51,627 bases of DNA from Micromonospora sp. ATCC 39149 (GCF_000158815.1 NZ_GG657738.1:2697128-2748754), one strand, 5' to 3'; positions 15,849 to 25,645 are shown, numbered from the stretch's first letter. The notes: a model not told the origin generated them from the sequence alone. Made by a program: numbers and translations.

Positions 15849-17402
15849 TCAGGCGGTCGCGAGCAGTTGGTCCACAGGGGCGTAGTCGTCGGTGAGCACC
15901 AGCGCGTCCCCGACGAAGGAGGCCAGCGCCTCTCCGTAGAGCACGATCGCCACCTCGGGCAGGGCGGTGGTCCGCTGCGCCAGCGGGGCCAGCGGAAGCG
16001 GCGCGTCGGAGGCGACGATGAGGAAGTTGGCCCCGGTCCGGCCGGCGACCGCGTCGGGCGGGGCGACCAGGGCGACATGCCGGAACGCGGCGGCGACGGT
16101 GGCCACCTCGCTGCGGACGAACCGGCCGGGCGGGTAGTCGATGACGTTCTGCACGTAGATCCCGCCGGGGCGGAGCACCCGGTTGATCTCGACGGCCATC
16201 TCCCGGGTGGCGAGGTGCCACGGCACGACGAGGTGCCCGAACGCGTCGCCGACCACCAGGTCCCGGCTGTCGGTTGCCTCCGCGCCGAGCAGCACCCGGG
16301 CGTCGCCGACCTCGACACGCAGGTCCGGCCCCGGGCGTACGCCCAGCTCCCGGCGGTCCAGCTCGACGAGGCCGCCGTCGATCTCGAAGACGGCGTTGTC
16401 GGTGCCCGGCCGGGTGGCGGTCAGGTAGCGCGGCACGGTGAACCCGCCGCCGCCCAGGTGCAGGGCGTCCAGGCGCTGCCCGGCGGGGGCGGCCACGTCG
16501 GCCGCCGCGCCGATCCACTGGGTGTACGCGTACTCCAGATGGGTGGGATCGGCCAGGTCGACGTACGAGTGCTGGGCGGAGTTGAGCAGCAGCGTCCGCC
16601 CGGACGGCCGGTCGGAATCGGTCTCCACCGACGCGCAGTGGTACGCCGTCTCCACGTCGCACGGGTTCGGGGCGACGGTCGTCAGCCCCGCCCCGGCCAG
16701 CCCGAGCACCGCGAGGACGGCCTTCGCCCGGCCCGGACCGGGCAGTCCCGCCCGCCCGTGCCGGTGCAGGTACGCGCCGAGCCCCAGCCCGGTGCCACCG
16801 AGCAGCACCGCCAGGGCGAGCAGGATGAGGCTGCTGGGCAGCGCGGCGACGAGCACGAAGCCGGTCAGCAGGGTGGCCGTGATGCCGCCCAGCGTGCCGA
16901 TGCCGGAGAGCCGGCCGACGATCTGCCCGGTGCGGCGCAGGTCGGCGAGCTGAAGCTTGACGACCAGCGGGGTGACCGCCGCGAGCAGCGCCGCCGGCAC
17001 GAACACGGCGAGCGCGGTGAGCAGCAGGACGGCGCTGGCCGCCCCGCCGCGCAGCACCTCGCCCGCGTACCGGACGACCGGGAGGGTGATCGCGGTGGCG
17101 ATGCCGGCCAGCACCAGCGCCGGGGCGATCAGGGTGCGCGGGTCCCGCCGGTCGGCCAGCCAGCCGCCGGTCCACGCCCCGTACGCGATGGCGCCCAGCG
17201 CGATGCCGATGACGGAGCTGGTCACCTCAAGGGTGACCCCGACGTACGGGCCGACGAGGCGCAGCGAGACGGTCTCCAGCACGAGCACCGCCCCGCTGGA
17301 GAAGAAGACCAGGAACGCGGCCAGACCGTTGGGCAGGGCACCGGCGGGCGTTGGCGCGGGCCGCGCCTGCTCCACGGTGACGGGCGACGATGAGCTGCTC
17401 AC
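15849..17402 (-). CDS. polytopic membrane protein with spermidine-synthase-like domain
   Basis: About 517 aa from GTG 17402; the frame stays open to 17510 and no ribosome binding site settles the start. The N-terminal ~220 residues hold about seven TM helices (LAAFLVFFSSGAVLVLETVSLRLVGPYVG...), the fused-MFS layout of membrane-bound spermine/spermidine synthase-like proteins. The C-terminal ~270 residues form a Rossmann aminopropyltransferase-like fold: LDALHLGGGGFTVPRYL, AVFEIDGGLVELDR, DARVLL, LVVGDAFGHLVVPWHLATREM, NRVLRPGGIYVQNVID. In true spermidine synthases the catalytic Asp lies in a DxxDP motif; here it reads VVGDAFGHLV, so polyamine synthesis is uncertain. It begins just after the stop of the secreted M15-like gene. 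Confidence 0.8.
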   Translation of the reverse strand: MSSSSSPVTVEQARPAPTPAGALPNGLAAFLVFFSSGAVLVLETVSLRLVGPYVGVTLEVTSSVIGIALGAIAYGAWTGGWLADRRDPRTLIAPALVLAGIATAITLPVVRYAGEVLRGGAASAVLLLTALAVFVPAALLAAVTPLVVKLQLADLRRTGQIVGRLSGIGTLGGITATLLTGFVLVAALPSSLILLALAVLLGGTGLGLGAYLHRHGRAGLPGPGRAKAVLAVLGLAGAGLTTVAPNPCDVETAYHCASVETDSDRPSGRTLLLNSAQHSYVDLADPTHLEYAYTQWIGAAADVAAPAGQRLDALHLGGGGFTVPRYLTATRPGTDNAVFEIDGGLVELDRRELGVRPGPDLRVEVGDARVLLGAEATDSRDLVVGDAFGHLVVPWHLATREMAVEINRVLRPGGIYVQNVIDYPPGRFVRSEVATVAAAFRHVALVAPPDAVAGRTGANFLIVASDAPLPLAPLAQRTTALPEVAIVLYGEALASFVGDALVLTDDYAPVDQLLATA

Positions 17403-17437
17403 CGTCGCGATGGTACGCAGCGAACCTGGCCCCCGGG

Positions 17438-18451
17438 TCAGTACATCGAGAGATGAACGTGGTTCGTGTGGTCGGCGGCGGGGCTGCCACTGCCGCTGTA
17501 CGCCCGCCAACCGGTGTTCGGCATCCAGATCTGCCGATACCAGATCACGTAGAGCACGCCGAGCCGGCTCGCGTTGTTCTTCAGGTAGTTGGCCAGGCTG
17601 TCGCCGTACGCCTTGTCCCCGCCGGTGGCCGTCTCGTCCTTGAAGCCGCTGGTGGCGGCGGAGAAGTCGCAGGCCCGCCCCTTGGGGTGCTCGCCGCTGC
17701 CGCCGCTGCGGTAGCAGGAGACGTACCGCTTGTAGCCGGCGGCCTTGGCCTGCTGAAGGGCGTGCAGGGTGCGCGGGGTGATGCAGCCGGAGGTGGTCGG
17801 GTCGTCGACCGAGCAGGACTCGGACGGCCAGCTACCGTCGGGGTTGCGCGGGGCCGGCTTGGCCGAGGCGGAGCCGCCACCGAACCCGGAGCCGCTGCCC
17901 GAGCTGACCGCCGCGAGCGCCGTCTCGGCCTCCCGCTTCTTCTTGGCCAGCGCCGCGAGCTGTTTCTGCTGCTCCCGAACCTCGGCGTCGATGGCGATCT
18001 TGGCCCGGTTCGCCTCCTCCCGGGTCGCGACCATCTCGCGCAACCGGCGGCTGTCCCGCTGGGCCATCACGTCCAGCTCGCCCGCGCGTTGCAGGAACGC
18101 CTCCGGGGAGACCGACTGGATGAGCAGCGCCGGTGCGGTCATCCGCCCCAACCGGTACGACTGCGCGGCCACCTCGCCGACCTGCGCGGTCAGCCCCGCC
18201 AGCCGGGACTCGACGGTCTTGAGCTCGGTGGTGAGCAACTGTTGCCGGCGCTTGGAGTTGTCCAGCTTCGCCTTGGCCTCGATGTGCCCCTTGGCGGCGG
18301 ACTCCAGCGCCTCGCGGAGCTTCTTCGTCCCGCCCTCGTTGGGTTCGGCGGCGGCGGGCACGGCCCCGACGCCGAGCAGCAGCGCCACGGCCACGAGCAG
18401 CGCGGTCAACGGCCCCCGGCCGCGACGCCGGATGAGGCTGGTCCTGGACAC
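17438..18451 (-). CDS. secreted coiled-coil protein with C-terminal peptidase M15-like domain
   Basis: 337 aa from GTG 18451, preceded by GAAGGGA at good spacing. A signal peptide (GPLTALLVAVALLLGVGAVPAAAEP) leads into a long coiled coil (about residues 35-185, charged heptads and many Gln/Lys/Glu), a Ser/Gly linker, then a compact C-terminal domain: SCYRSGGSGEHPKGRACDF (His and Asp as in VanY/M15 zinc sites), IWYRQIWMPNTGW and a final NHVHLSMY. This is the coiled-coil plus M15-like arrangement of actinobacterial wall-associated proteins, comparable to RipA/NlpC coiled-coil hydrolases but with a different catalytic module. Likely site of action is peptidoglycan; enzymatic activity is not proven. 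Confidence 0.8.
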   Translation of the reverse strand: MSRTSLIRRRGRGPLTALLVAVALLLGVGAVPAAAEPNEGGTKKLREALESAAKGHIEAKAKLDNSKRRQQLLTTELKTVESRLAGLTAQVGEVAAQSYRLGRMTAPALLIQSVSPEAFLQRAGELDVMAQRDSRRLREMVATREEANRAKIAIDAEVREQQKQLAALAKKKREAETALAAVSSGSGSGFGGGSASAKPAPRNPDGSWPSESCSVDDPTTSGCITPRTLHALQQAKAAGYKRYVSCYRSGGSGEHPKGRACDFSAATSGFKDETATGGDKAYGDSLANYLKNNASRLGVLYVIWYRQIWMPNTGWRAYSGSGSPAADHTNHVHLSMY

Positions 18452-18653
18452 GGCGGCGTCCCTTCCCTCGACCACCGGCTTCCGGTGGTACGCGGCGCGG
18501 CGGCCCCCGCCGGCGCCGGGCGGCGGCCTGCTGGCGGAGACCGCCGGTCAGGATACCGGACCGGGGGCGACGGACAAGGCCCGCGACCTGGCTACGCGTC
18601 AATGTCGACGATGCGTCACCGGACGGTCGCGCACCGGCCCGGCGGCGCGGCGG

Positions 18654-19463
18654 TCAGCCGTGGATCAGGGCCTCACGGGCCTCGGCCCACACCTGCTCGT
18701 TCGCGGCGACCAGCAGCCCCGGCCCCTGGTCGGCGGGGTGGTACTCACCGCCGTCGAACCGGCGGGCCACGCCGCCGGCCTCCCGGACCAGCAGCACCCC
18801 CGGGGCGTGATCCCAGGGCAGGGTACGCCAGAACAGCACGAACTCCTGGGCACCGACGAGCAGGTCGAGGTACTCCCGGCCGGCGCAGTGTTGGCCGGGC
18901 AGCAGCTCGCCGATCCGCTCCCCGCCGGCCTCGGCACGCCGCCGGTGCTCCGGCGGCAGGAACTGGGTCATCGCGGTGCCGCGCAGCGCGCCGAGCGGCG
19001 GTGCCTCCTCGGCGGTGCGCACCGGGTCGCCGTTCACGGCGGTCCCACGGCCCGCGCGGGCGACGGCGAGCGTCCCGGCGAGCGGGTCGAGCACCCACGC
19101 GCCGACCTGTTCCCCGTCGGTGAGCAGCGCCACCATCAGCGCGAACGGGCGCTTCCCGGCGGCGAAGTTGGCGGTGCCGTCGACTGGGTCGACCAGCCAC
19201 ACGTCCCCGCCGCCGCGCAGGTGCCCGAGCAGGGCCGGGTCGTCGGCGACGGCCTCTTCGCCGACCACCACGGAGCCGGGGCGCAACCGGCGCAGCCCGG
19301 CGCTGATCAGCTCCTCGGCCCGCCGGTCGGCGACGGTCACCAGCTCACCGGGGGCCTTCTCCGTCACGTCGGCGTCGTCGAGCGTCTGGAACAGGGGCAG
19401 CACGACGTCCGTCGCGGCGCGGTGGAGCAGCTCGGCGACGTCGTCGGCCAGGGTGTCGGTCAT
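18654..19463 (-). CDS. inositol monophosphatase family protein
   Basis: 269 aa from ATG 19463 (a GTG at 19472 overlapping the upstream gene is an alternative). Metal-binding motifs of the Li+-sensitive phosphatase superfamily are all present: GEEAV, WLVDPVDGTANFAAG, and PWDHAPGVLLVREAGGVARRFDG. Substrates in this family include inositol-1-phosphate, histidinol phosphate, fructose-1,6-bisphosphate and PAP; none can be picked from sequence. It is the last gene of the signalling operon and starts at the end of the receiver gene. In actinobacteria inositol feeds mycothiol and phosphatidylinositol. Confidence 0.88.
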   Translation of the reverse strand: MTDTLADDVAELLHRAATDVVLPLFQTLDDADVTEKAPGELVTVADRRAEELISAGLRRLRPGSVVVGEEAVADDPALLGHLRGGGDVWLVDPVDGTANFAAGKRPFALMVALLTDGEQVGAWVLDPLAGTLAVARAGRGTAVNGDPVRTAEEAPPLGALRGTAMTQFLPPEHRRRAEAGGERIGELLPGQHCAGREYLDLLVGAQEFVLFWRTLPWDHAPGVLLVREAGGVARRFDGGEYHPADQGPGLLVAANEQVWAEAREALIHG

Positions 19464-19464
19464 G

Positions 19465-19917
19465 TCAGCCACGCGGCGGCAACTTCACCACGCTGACGAA
19501 GAACTCGTCGATCTGCCGGACCACCGAGATGAACCGCTCGAAGTCGACCGGCTTGGTCACGTACGCGTTCGCGTGCAGCTGGTAGCTGCGCAGGATGTCC
19601 TCGTCGGCCTGGGAGGTGGTGAGCACCACCACCGGAATGCGGCAGAGCTGCTCGTCCTGCTTGATCTCCTCCAGCACCTCCCGGCCGTCGCGCCGGGGAA
19701 GGTTCAGGTCGAGCAGGATCAGGTCCGGCGTCACGGCGTCCGTGTACTGGCCCTCCCGACGCAGGTACGCCAGCGCCTCCGCGCCGTCGGAGACGACGGT
19801 CAGCCGGTTGCGGAGCTTGTGCTCCTCGAACGCCTCCTGGGTCATCAACACGTCACCCGGGTCGTCCTCGACCAGCAGGACCTCGATCGGACTATTGCCG
19901 TCCGCTGGCGCGGTCAT
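19465..19917 (-). CDS. single-domain response regulator (Rcp1/CheY-like)
   Basis: 150 aa consisting of one receiver domain: acidic pair VEDD near residue 17, phosphoacceptor Asp in [13 protein letters not shown] (about residue 69), switch Thr in VVLTTS and Lys in [10 protein letters not shown]. The sequence style ([35 protein letters not shown]) is that of Rcp1-type regulators that pair with phytochrome-like or CHASE3 kinases. There is no output domain, so it should act by protein contact or as a phosphorelay intermediate. The ATG overlaps the histidine-kinase stop (ATGA), indicating coupled translation with its probable cognate kinase. Confidence 0.92.
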   Translation of the reverse strand: MTAPADGNSPIEVLLVEDDPGDVLMTQEAFEEHKLRNRLTVVSDGAEALAYLRREGQYTDAVTPDLILLDLNLPRRDGREVLEEIKQDEQLCRIPVVVLTTSQADEDILRSYQLHANAYVTKPVDFERFISVVRQIDEFFVSVVKLPPRG

Positions 19918-21692
19918 CCCACCGTCTCCTTCGCGCTGTCGCTGTCCGGGGTGTCGCCGGGCCCCTCCGCCCGCACGCCGGCCTGCCGGGGCAGCCCGAC
20001 CCGGGTCGCGCTGTCGTCGGCCGGAGGCGTCCCGTCGGCCGGCTCACCGCCCCCGGCCGAGTCGCCCTCCTCGTCGGCCGCCACCTCGTCGTCAGCCGCC
20101 TCGTCGGCCGCTGGCTGCTCGGCGGCCCGCGCTGCGGCCTCGACGTCCTCGGGCAGTGCCGGGAGGGTGAACCGGATCACGGTGCCCTCGGCGGTGTCGG
20201 TGTCCACCCAGACCCGGCCACCGTGGTACTCGACGATCTTCTTCACGATCGCCAGCCCGATGCCGGTGCCCGGGTACGCGTCCTTGGAGTGCAGCCGCTG
20301 GAAGATCACGAAGATCTTGTCGGCGAACTCCGGCTCGATCCCGATCCCGTTGTCCTGGCAGCTGATCTCCCACTCGTCGCCCACCAGCCGCGCCCAGATG
20401 TGCACCTTCGGCGGCACGTCCGGGCGGCGGAACTTGATCGAGTTGCTGACCAGGTTGGCCAGCAGGTTGGTCAGCAGCGGCTCCTCGCCGCGGATCGTTG
20501 GCAACTCATCCCAGGTCAGCTCGCCGTCGGCGTACTGCCGGGCGGCCTCGGTCTGCCCCGACACGTCGCCCATCACCTTGTTGAGGTCGACCTCCGTGAA
20601 GCCGGTGGTGAGCCGGCCGATCCGGGAGAATGCCAGCAGGTCGTTGATGAGCCGCTGCATCCGCTGCGCGCCGTCCACGGCGAACGCGATGTACTGGTCG
20701 GCGCGCTCGTCGAGCTGCCCCGCGTACCGGCGTTGCAGAAGCTGGCAGAAGCTGGCCACCTTGCGCAGCGGCTCCTGTAGGTCGTGCGAGGCGACGTACG
20801 CGAACTGCTCCAGGTCCCGGTTGGACCGGACCAGTTCCTCGGCCTGCTTCTGGAGCTGGCTGTTGACCCACTCGATGCGTTCCCGGGCCTCCCGGACCTC
20901 GGCGAGGTCCTTGGCGATCTTCTGGCGCATCGCGTCCACGTCCTCGGCGAGCCGCTGGAACTCCGGCGGGCCGGACCGGGCGATGCGGTGCTGGAAGTCG
21001 CCCTCGGCGACCTCGCGGACCTGCTCGGCCAGGCCCGTCAGCGGCCGAACCACGATCCGCTCCAGCGAGACGAGCAGCACCACGCCGACCCCCGCCACCA
21101 CCAGCGCCACCACGATCAGCAGCAGCACCAGCATGCTGCTGGTGCGGTAGATGTTGTCGGCGCCCTTGTCGCGCTCGGCGCGGATGCCCTCCTGGAGCTG
21201 GGCGACGGAGCTGCGGATGACGTCGAAGCGCTGCCGGGACTCGTCCGTGATCAACGCCCGCCCGGCAGTGGTGCCCTCCTCCTCGGTGGCCCGGATCACC
21301 GGCTCGGCAACTGTGCTGCGCCACTGACCGGCCTGCGCCTCGACCGTGTGCAGCTGGCGGCCCAGCGCCGGGTAGACGCCGATCAGGCCGCGCATGCTCC
21401 GGTAGAGCTGCTGCTCGCGCTCGCCGCCCTGGACGTACGGTTCGAGGTCCCGGCGGTCGCCGGTGAGCGCGTACCCCCGGATCGCGGTCTCCTGGTCGAC
21501 CAGCACGCTGAGCAGCTCCTGCGACTGGGCGCGCAGCGGGCCGGTGCGGTCGAGCACCGAGCGGGTGTATTCGCGGTTCTTCGCGGCCACGGCGATCTCG
21601 ACCGCCACCAACGCGCCGAGCAGCACGCCCACGACGGCGAGCAGCGCGACCGCCCGGCGGCGCAGGGTCCAGCCGGCGGTCCGCGCCGTCAC
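19914..21692 (-). CDS. CHASE3/HAMP sensor histidine kinase
   Basis: 592 aa from GTG 21692, which overlaps the phosphatase stop (GTGA). TM1 at about residues 10-32, an extracellular CHASE3 domain (about 36-175, [19 protein letters not shown]), TM2 at about 183-208, then HAMP ([20 protein letters not shown]), a coiled coil, HisKA with the phosphoacceptor His in [13 protein letters not shown], and HATPase_c with N-box [10 protein letters not shown]1 DNGIGI and G2 [10 protein letters not shown] ~75-residue acidic/Pro-rich C-terminal tail is unusual and probably disordered. It is expected to autophosphorylate and pass phosphate to the adjacent receiver(s). Confidence 0.92.
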   Translation of the reverse strand: MTARTAGWTLRRRAVALLAVVGVLLGALVAVEIAVAAKNREYTRSVLDRTGPLRAQSQELLSVLVDQETAIRGYALTGDRRDLEPYVQGGEREQQLYRSMRGLIGVYPALGRQLHTVEAQAGQWRSTVAEPVIRATEEEGTTAGRALITDESRQRFDVIRSSVAQLQEGIRAERDKGADNIYRTSSMLVLLLIVVALVVAGVGVVLLVSLERIVVRPLTGLAEQVREVAEGDFQHRIARSGPPEFQRLAEDVDAMRQKIAKDLAEVREARERIEWVNSQLQKQAEELVRSNRDLEQFAYVASHDLQEPLRKVASFCQLLQRRYAGQLDERADQYIAFAVDGAQRMQRLINDLLAFSRIGRLTTGFTEVDLNKVMGDVSGQTEAARQYADGELTWDELPTIRGEEPLLTNLLANLVSNSIKFRRPDVPPKVHIWARLVGDEWEISCQDNGIGIEPEFADKIFVIFQRLHSKDAYPGTGIGLAIVKKIVEYHGGRVWVDTDTAEGTVIRFTLPALPEDVEAAARAAEQPAADEAADDEVAADEEGDSAGGGEPADGTPPADDSATRVGLPRQAGVRAEGPGDTPDSDSAKETVG

Positions 21693-22942
21693 CGGCCACC
21701 GCCCCGGGTGACCAGGAGCATTGCGACGTCGTCGGCGAGCGGACCACCGTTGAGCTGCTCGGCCCGCCCGACCAGCCACGCTGGCAGCTCGGCCAGCGGC
21801 ACGGCGAGATTGTCCGGGTCACCGAGCAGCGTGGTCAGGCCGGTGACGTCGAGCCGTTCGTCGCTGCCGTCGACCCGCCCCTCGATCAGGCCGTCGGTGT
21901 ACATCAACAGGGACCAGTCATCGGTGTCGAACTCCAGGTCGAAGGCCACGGGCCGGCGGGGACGGACGCCGAGCAGCAGGCCACCCGGTGCCGGCACGGG
22001 CGCGACCTTGCCGCCGGACAGCAGCAGCGGCGGCGGATGCCCCGCGAGTCGCACCGTGGCGGCGTTGCGGGCCAGGTCGAGCCGGGCGGTTGCCACGGTG
22101 GCGAAGATCTCCTGGAGCCGGCGCTCGCTCATCAGCACCTGTTCCAGGGCCGGCAGCACCTCGTCGTCGGGCACGCCGGCCAGCACGAGCGCCCGCCAGG
22201 CCACCCGGAGCTCCACCCCGAGCGCCGCCTCGTCCACGCCGTGCCCGCAGACGTCGCCCACGATCAGGTCGACCCGGTCCGGCCGGGTCTGCACCACGTC
22301 GTAGAAGTCGCCGCCGATCAGCGCCGCGTGCCGGCCGGGCCGGTAGAAGGTGTGCACCGCGACCTGGTCGGTCGACATCAGCGGCTGGGGCAGCAGGCCG
22401 CGTTCGAGCCGGGCCGACTCGGCCTGACGCAGCTCCACCTCGCGCAGCCGCCGCGCGTTCACGTCGGCCCGCTTGCGCTCCACCGCGTAGCGCAGCGCCC
22501 GGGCCAGCAGCACGCCGTCGACCTGGCCCTTGACCAGGTAGTCCTGCGCGCCCTCGGCGACCGCGACGATGCCCAGGTGCTCGTCGGAGCGCCCGGTCAG
22601 CACGCAGACCGCGGCGCCGCTGGACATCTCCAGCACCTGGCGCAGCCCGTCCAGCCCCTGTGCGTCGGGCAGGCCGAGGTCGAGCAGGACACAGTCGACG
22701 CCCATCACCCGCTGCCGGGCCTCGCTCAGGCTGGTGGCGACCAGCAGGTCGATCGACGAGTTGGTCTCGGCGAGCAACTCGCCGACCAGGAACGCGTCGC
22801 CCTCGTCGTCCTCGACCAGCAGCACCCGCAGCCGCTCACCGGGCGGCAGCACCGGGTGGTGCCCCAGACCGCCACCGGCCGGAAACGCCCGGGGCACGAC
22901 GGGGGGACCGGCAAGGCCGGCCCCCCGGGGCGGCCGGGTCAC
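21689..22942 (-). CDS. response-regulator PP2C-type (SpoIIE/RsbU) phosphatase
   Basis: Start uncertain. I give GTG 22942 (417 aa); GTG 23026 is also in frame. A strong GGAAGGAG lies seven bases before an in-frame ATC at 22972. An N-terminal receiver domain (LRVLLVEDDEGDAFLV, phospho-Asp in CVLLDLGLPDAQG, Thr in VLTGRSDE, Lys in YLVKG) is joined by a helical linker to a PPM/SpoIIE phosphatase (LIGGDFYDVV, VGDVCGHGVDEAAL, LMYTDGLIEGR, ADDVAMLLV), with metal-binding Asp residues intact. Relatives dephosphorylate anti-sigma-factor antagonists. It is first in the operon with the histidine kinase and receiver, so the kinase may control its activity through the receiver. No STAS or anti-sigma gene is adjacent. 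Confidence 0.9.
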   Translation of the reverse strand: MTRPPRGAGLAGPPVVPRAFPAGGGLGHHPVLPPGERLRVLLVEDDEGDAFLVGELLAETNSSIDLLVATSLSEARQRVMGVDCVLLDLGLPDAQGLDGLRQVLEMSSGAAVCVLTGRSDEHLGIVAVAEGAQDYLVKGQVDGVLLARALRYAVERKRADVNARRLREVELRQAESARLERGLLPQPLMSTDQVAVHTFYRPGRHAALIGGDFYDVVQTRPDRVDLIVGDVCGHGVDEAALGVELRVAWRALVLAGVPDDEVLPALEQVLMSERRLQEIFATVATARLDLARNAATVRLAGHPPPLLLSGGKVAPVPAPGGLLLGVRPRRPVAFDLEFDTDDWSLLMYTDGLIEGRVDGSDERLDVTGLTTLLGDPDNLAVPLAELPAWLVGRAEQLNGGPLADDVAMLLVTRGGGR

Positions 22943-23148
22943 CGCACCGAGACGCGGGAGATCGCTGGTGATGTCGAGCTCCTTCCGAGTGCCCTGCTGA
23001 TCCTGTATTAGACAACGCTCCCACACAACACGACCGGTCCGGCAAGGACGGGATGCCGCCGGTAGCCGCACCATGCAAACAACGATCGCCGCCCCCATGC
23101 GGACAGACGGGACAAGTACCACGGGGAGTCCCGCTCCGGGCTCCGGCG

Positions 23149-25623
23149 GTGCAGGATAGTGCCACCCTGGCCCACCCCCAGGCCCAGCCCGGCCCCACGC
23201 CCGAGCCGAGGCCCGGCCCGGCCCACCCCGAGGAGTCCCCGTGGGCGCACCGCCCCCCACTCGCGCCGCCGACCGGGCGCTGGCCCGGCCCCGCCCGCCG
23301 TCGCCTCGCCGCCCTCGCCGCGCTCACCGCGCTGCTCGCCGTCGGCGGCACCGTCGCCTACGACCTGGACACCCCCGCCCCGCGCCCCGCCGACGCCCCG
23401 GCCGACGAGTTCAGCGCCGGCCGGGCGTACCGGAACGTGACGACGATCGCGGCCCGGCCACACCCGGCCGGCAGCGAGGCCAACGACCAGGTCCGCGCGC
23501 ACCTGGAGGGCGTGCTGCGCGGCCTCGGCCTGGAAACCACGGTGCAGGACACCGTCGGCCGAGCGGCCGGCCAGCTCAGCGGGGCCGCCGCCGGGACGAC
23601 CCTCGCGCGGGTCCGCAACGTCGTCGCCCGGCTGCCCGGTACCGACCCGACCGGGAAGGTGTTCCTGGTCGCCCACTACGACTCGGTGCAGTCCGGCCCC
23701 GGCGGCAACGACGACGCCGCCGGCACCGCCACCATCCTGGAGGTGGCCCGCGCGCTGACCGCCGGCCCCCGGCCGCGCAACGACGTCGTCTTCGTGCTCA
23801 CCGACGCCGAGGAGGCGTGCCTCTGCGGGGCGTCCGCGTTCGCCGCCGACCACCCGCTCGCCGCCGACGGCGGGGTGGTGCTCAACCTGGAGGCCCGCGG
23901 CTCCACCGGCCCGGTGATCATGTTCGAGACATCCCGGGACAACGCGAGGCTGGTCGACGTGTTCGGCCGGGCCGCCCCGCACCCGGTCGGCACCTCCTTC
24001 GCGGTGGAGATCTACCGGGCGATGCCCAACAACACCGACTTCACCGCTTTCCTCGACCGGGCCGGCTTCGTCGGGCTCAACTCCGCGTACATCGACGGCG
24101 GGGCGATCTACCACACGCCCCTGGACACCCCGGCCGCAATGGACCAGGCCAGCCTCCAGCAGCACGGCGACAACGCGCTGGGCCTGGCCCGCGAGTTCGG
24201 CCGCGCCGACCTCGATGCGCTGGACGCCGGGCACGACGCCACGTACTTCCCGGTCCCCGGCGGGCTGGCCCGCTACCCCGGCTGGCTGGTCCTGCCACTG
24301 GCCGTGGCCGCCCTCGTGGCCGTGCTCGCACTCGGCTGGTGGGCCCGGCGGCGGGGCCGGAGCACGTACGGGCGGCTCGCCGCCGGGTTCGCGCTGGGCC
24401 TGGTGCCGATCGTCGCCGCACCGCTGGGCGCGCAGCTGCTCTGGGCGGGCGTCACCGCCGTCCGGCCCGGCTACGCCGAGCTGCTCGACCCGTACCGCCC
24501 CACCTGGTACCGGCTCGCCGTGGTAGCCCTCGCCGCCACGACCCTGTTCACCTGGTACGCGCTGAGCCGCCGCCGGGTCGGCCCCGCCGCCCTCGCGATC
24601 GGCGCGCTGGGCTGGCTGGCCGTATTCGGCGTCGTGCTCGCGGTGCTGGTGCCCGGCGGGGCGTACCTGACGACGTGGCCGGCCCTGGCCGGCGCGGCGG
24701 CCGGGCTGATCGCGCTCGGCGCGCGGATCGACGGCCCCTGGCCCGTGGTCGCGGCGACCGCAGCCGGCGCGGTCGCCGTGGTGCTCCTGCTGCCGACCGT
24801 GGTGCTGCTCTTCCCGGCGCTCGGCATGGCGATGGGCGGCGTCGCCGCGCTGTTCGCGGTGCTGCTCGGGCTGGCCGCGCTGCCGGTGGTGGACCTGCTG
24901 CACCCCGAGGCCGGCGGGCAACGCGGCCTGGTCGCGGCCCGGGCCCGCCGGGCCGGCGCGCTCCCGGCCGTCGCCGCCGGGCTCGCGGCGGCGGTGTTCG
25001 CCGGGGTCGGGCTCGCCGTCGACCGGTTCGACGCCGCCCACCCCGTGCCCACCCACCTGATGTACGCCCTCGACGCCGGCACCGGTCAGGCCCGCTGGCT
25101 CAGCCACGAGACCGACCCACGGCCCTGGACCGACGGATACGTCGACGCGACCACGACCGTCGCCGACTTCCCCGGGCTCGGCGACACCGAGCTGCGGGCC
25201 GGGCCGGCGCAGGCGGCGAACCTGCCCGCGCCGAAGCTGGAGGTCCTCGCCGACACCCGTTCCTCCGAGCAGCGGACCGTGCGGGTGCGGATCATCCCGC
25301 AGCGCCCGGTGCGGCTGCTCACCCTGCACGTCGACGGCGCGACCGAAGTCGAGTCGGCGGTGGTTGCCGGCCGGCCGGTGCCGGGCGGCCGGGCCACCGG
25401 CGGAACCTGGGGCTTCGGGATCGTCTTCCACGCCCCGCCACCGGAGGGGGTCGAGGTCACCCTCGTGCTGGCGGCCGGCACCCGGCCGCCGGCACTGCGC
25501 GCGATGGACGCCAGCGACGGCCTGGACGGCATACCCGGGTTCCGATCCCGCCCGCCGGACGTCGGGGTGGTCGGCTCGCACAGCTCGGAGATGCTGGCGG
25601 TCGCCCGCACGTACCCGCTGTAG
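23149..25623 (+). CDS. polytopic membrane M28-family metallopeptidase
   Basis: About 824 aa from GTG 23149; the start is uncertain (an ATG at 23053 is in frame, and no strong ribosome site is seen). A Pro-rich cytoplasmic N-terminus and one TM helix (RRLAALAALTALLAVGGTVAY) precede an extracellular M28 aminopeptidase domain: zinc ligands in VAHYDSVQSGPGGNDDAAG, TDAEEACLCGASAF, LNLEARGSTGP (Glu where many have Asp) and IYHTPLDTP. After it come about eight TM helices, then a C-terminal extracellular beta-rich domain. This M28-plus-membrane-domain layout resembles eukaryotic Fxna/ERMP1 proteins. Likely a broad aminopeptidase acting outside the membrane. It is transcribed divergently from the signalling operon. 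Confidence 0.88.
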   Translation: MQDSATLAHPQAQPGPTPEPRPGPAHPEESPWAHRPPLAPPTGRWPGPARRRLAALAALTALLAVGGTVAYDLDTPAPRPADAPADEFSAGRAYRNVTTIAARPHPAGSEANDQVRAHLEGVLRGLGLETTVQDTVGRAAGQLSGAAAGTTLARVRNVVARLPGTDPTGKVFLVAHYDSVQSGPGGNDDAAGTATILEVARALTAGPRPRNDVVFVLTDAEEACLCGASAFAADHPLAADGGVVLNLEARGSTGPVIMFETSRDNARLVDVFGRAAPHPVGTSFAVEIYRAMPNNTDFTAFLDRAGFVGLNSAYIDGGAIYHTPLDTPAAMDQASLQQHGDNALGLAREFGRADLDALDAGHDATYFPVPGGLARYPGWLVLPLAVAALVAVLALGWWARRRGRSTYGRLAAGFALGLVPIVAAPLGAQLLWAGVTAVRPGYAELLDPYRPTWYRLAVVALAATTLFTWYALSRRRVGPAALAIGALGWLAVFGVVLAVLVPGGAYLTTWPALAGAAAGLIALGARIDGPWPVVAATAAGAVAVVLLLPTVVLLFPALGMAMGGVAALFAVLLGLAALPVVDLLHPEAGGQRGLVAARARRAGALPAVAAGLAAAVFAGVGLAVDRFDAAHPVPTHLMYALDAGTGQARWLSHETDPRPWTDGYVDATTTVADFPGLGDTELRAGPAQAANLPAPKLEVLADTRSSEQRTVRVRIIPQRPVRLLTLHVDGATEVESAVVAGRPVPGGRATGGTWGFGIVFHAPPPEGVEVTLVLAAGTRPPALRAMDASDGLDGIPGFRSRPPDVGVVGSHSSEMLAVARTYPL

Positions 25624-25645
25624 AGCCTGTCCGGACGAGCCCACG

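Noticed and set aside
23008..25644. 878-codon minus-strand open frame opposite the M28 peptidase
   Set aside because: The plus frame has clear zinc-ligand motifs and membrane segments; the minus frame is low-complexity.
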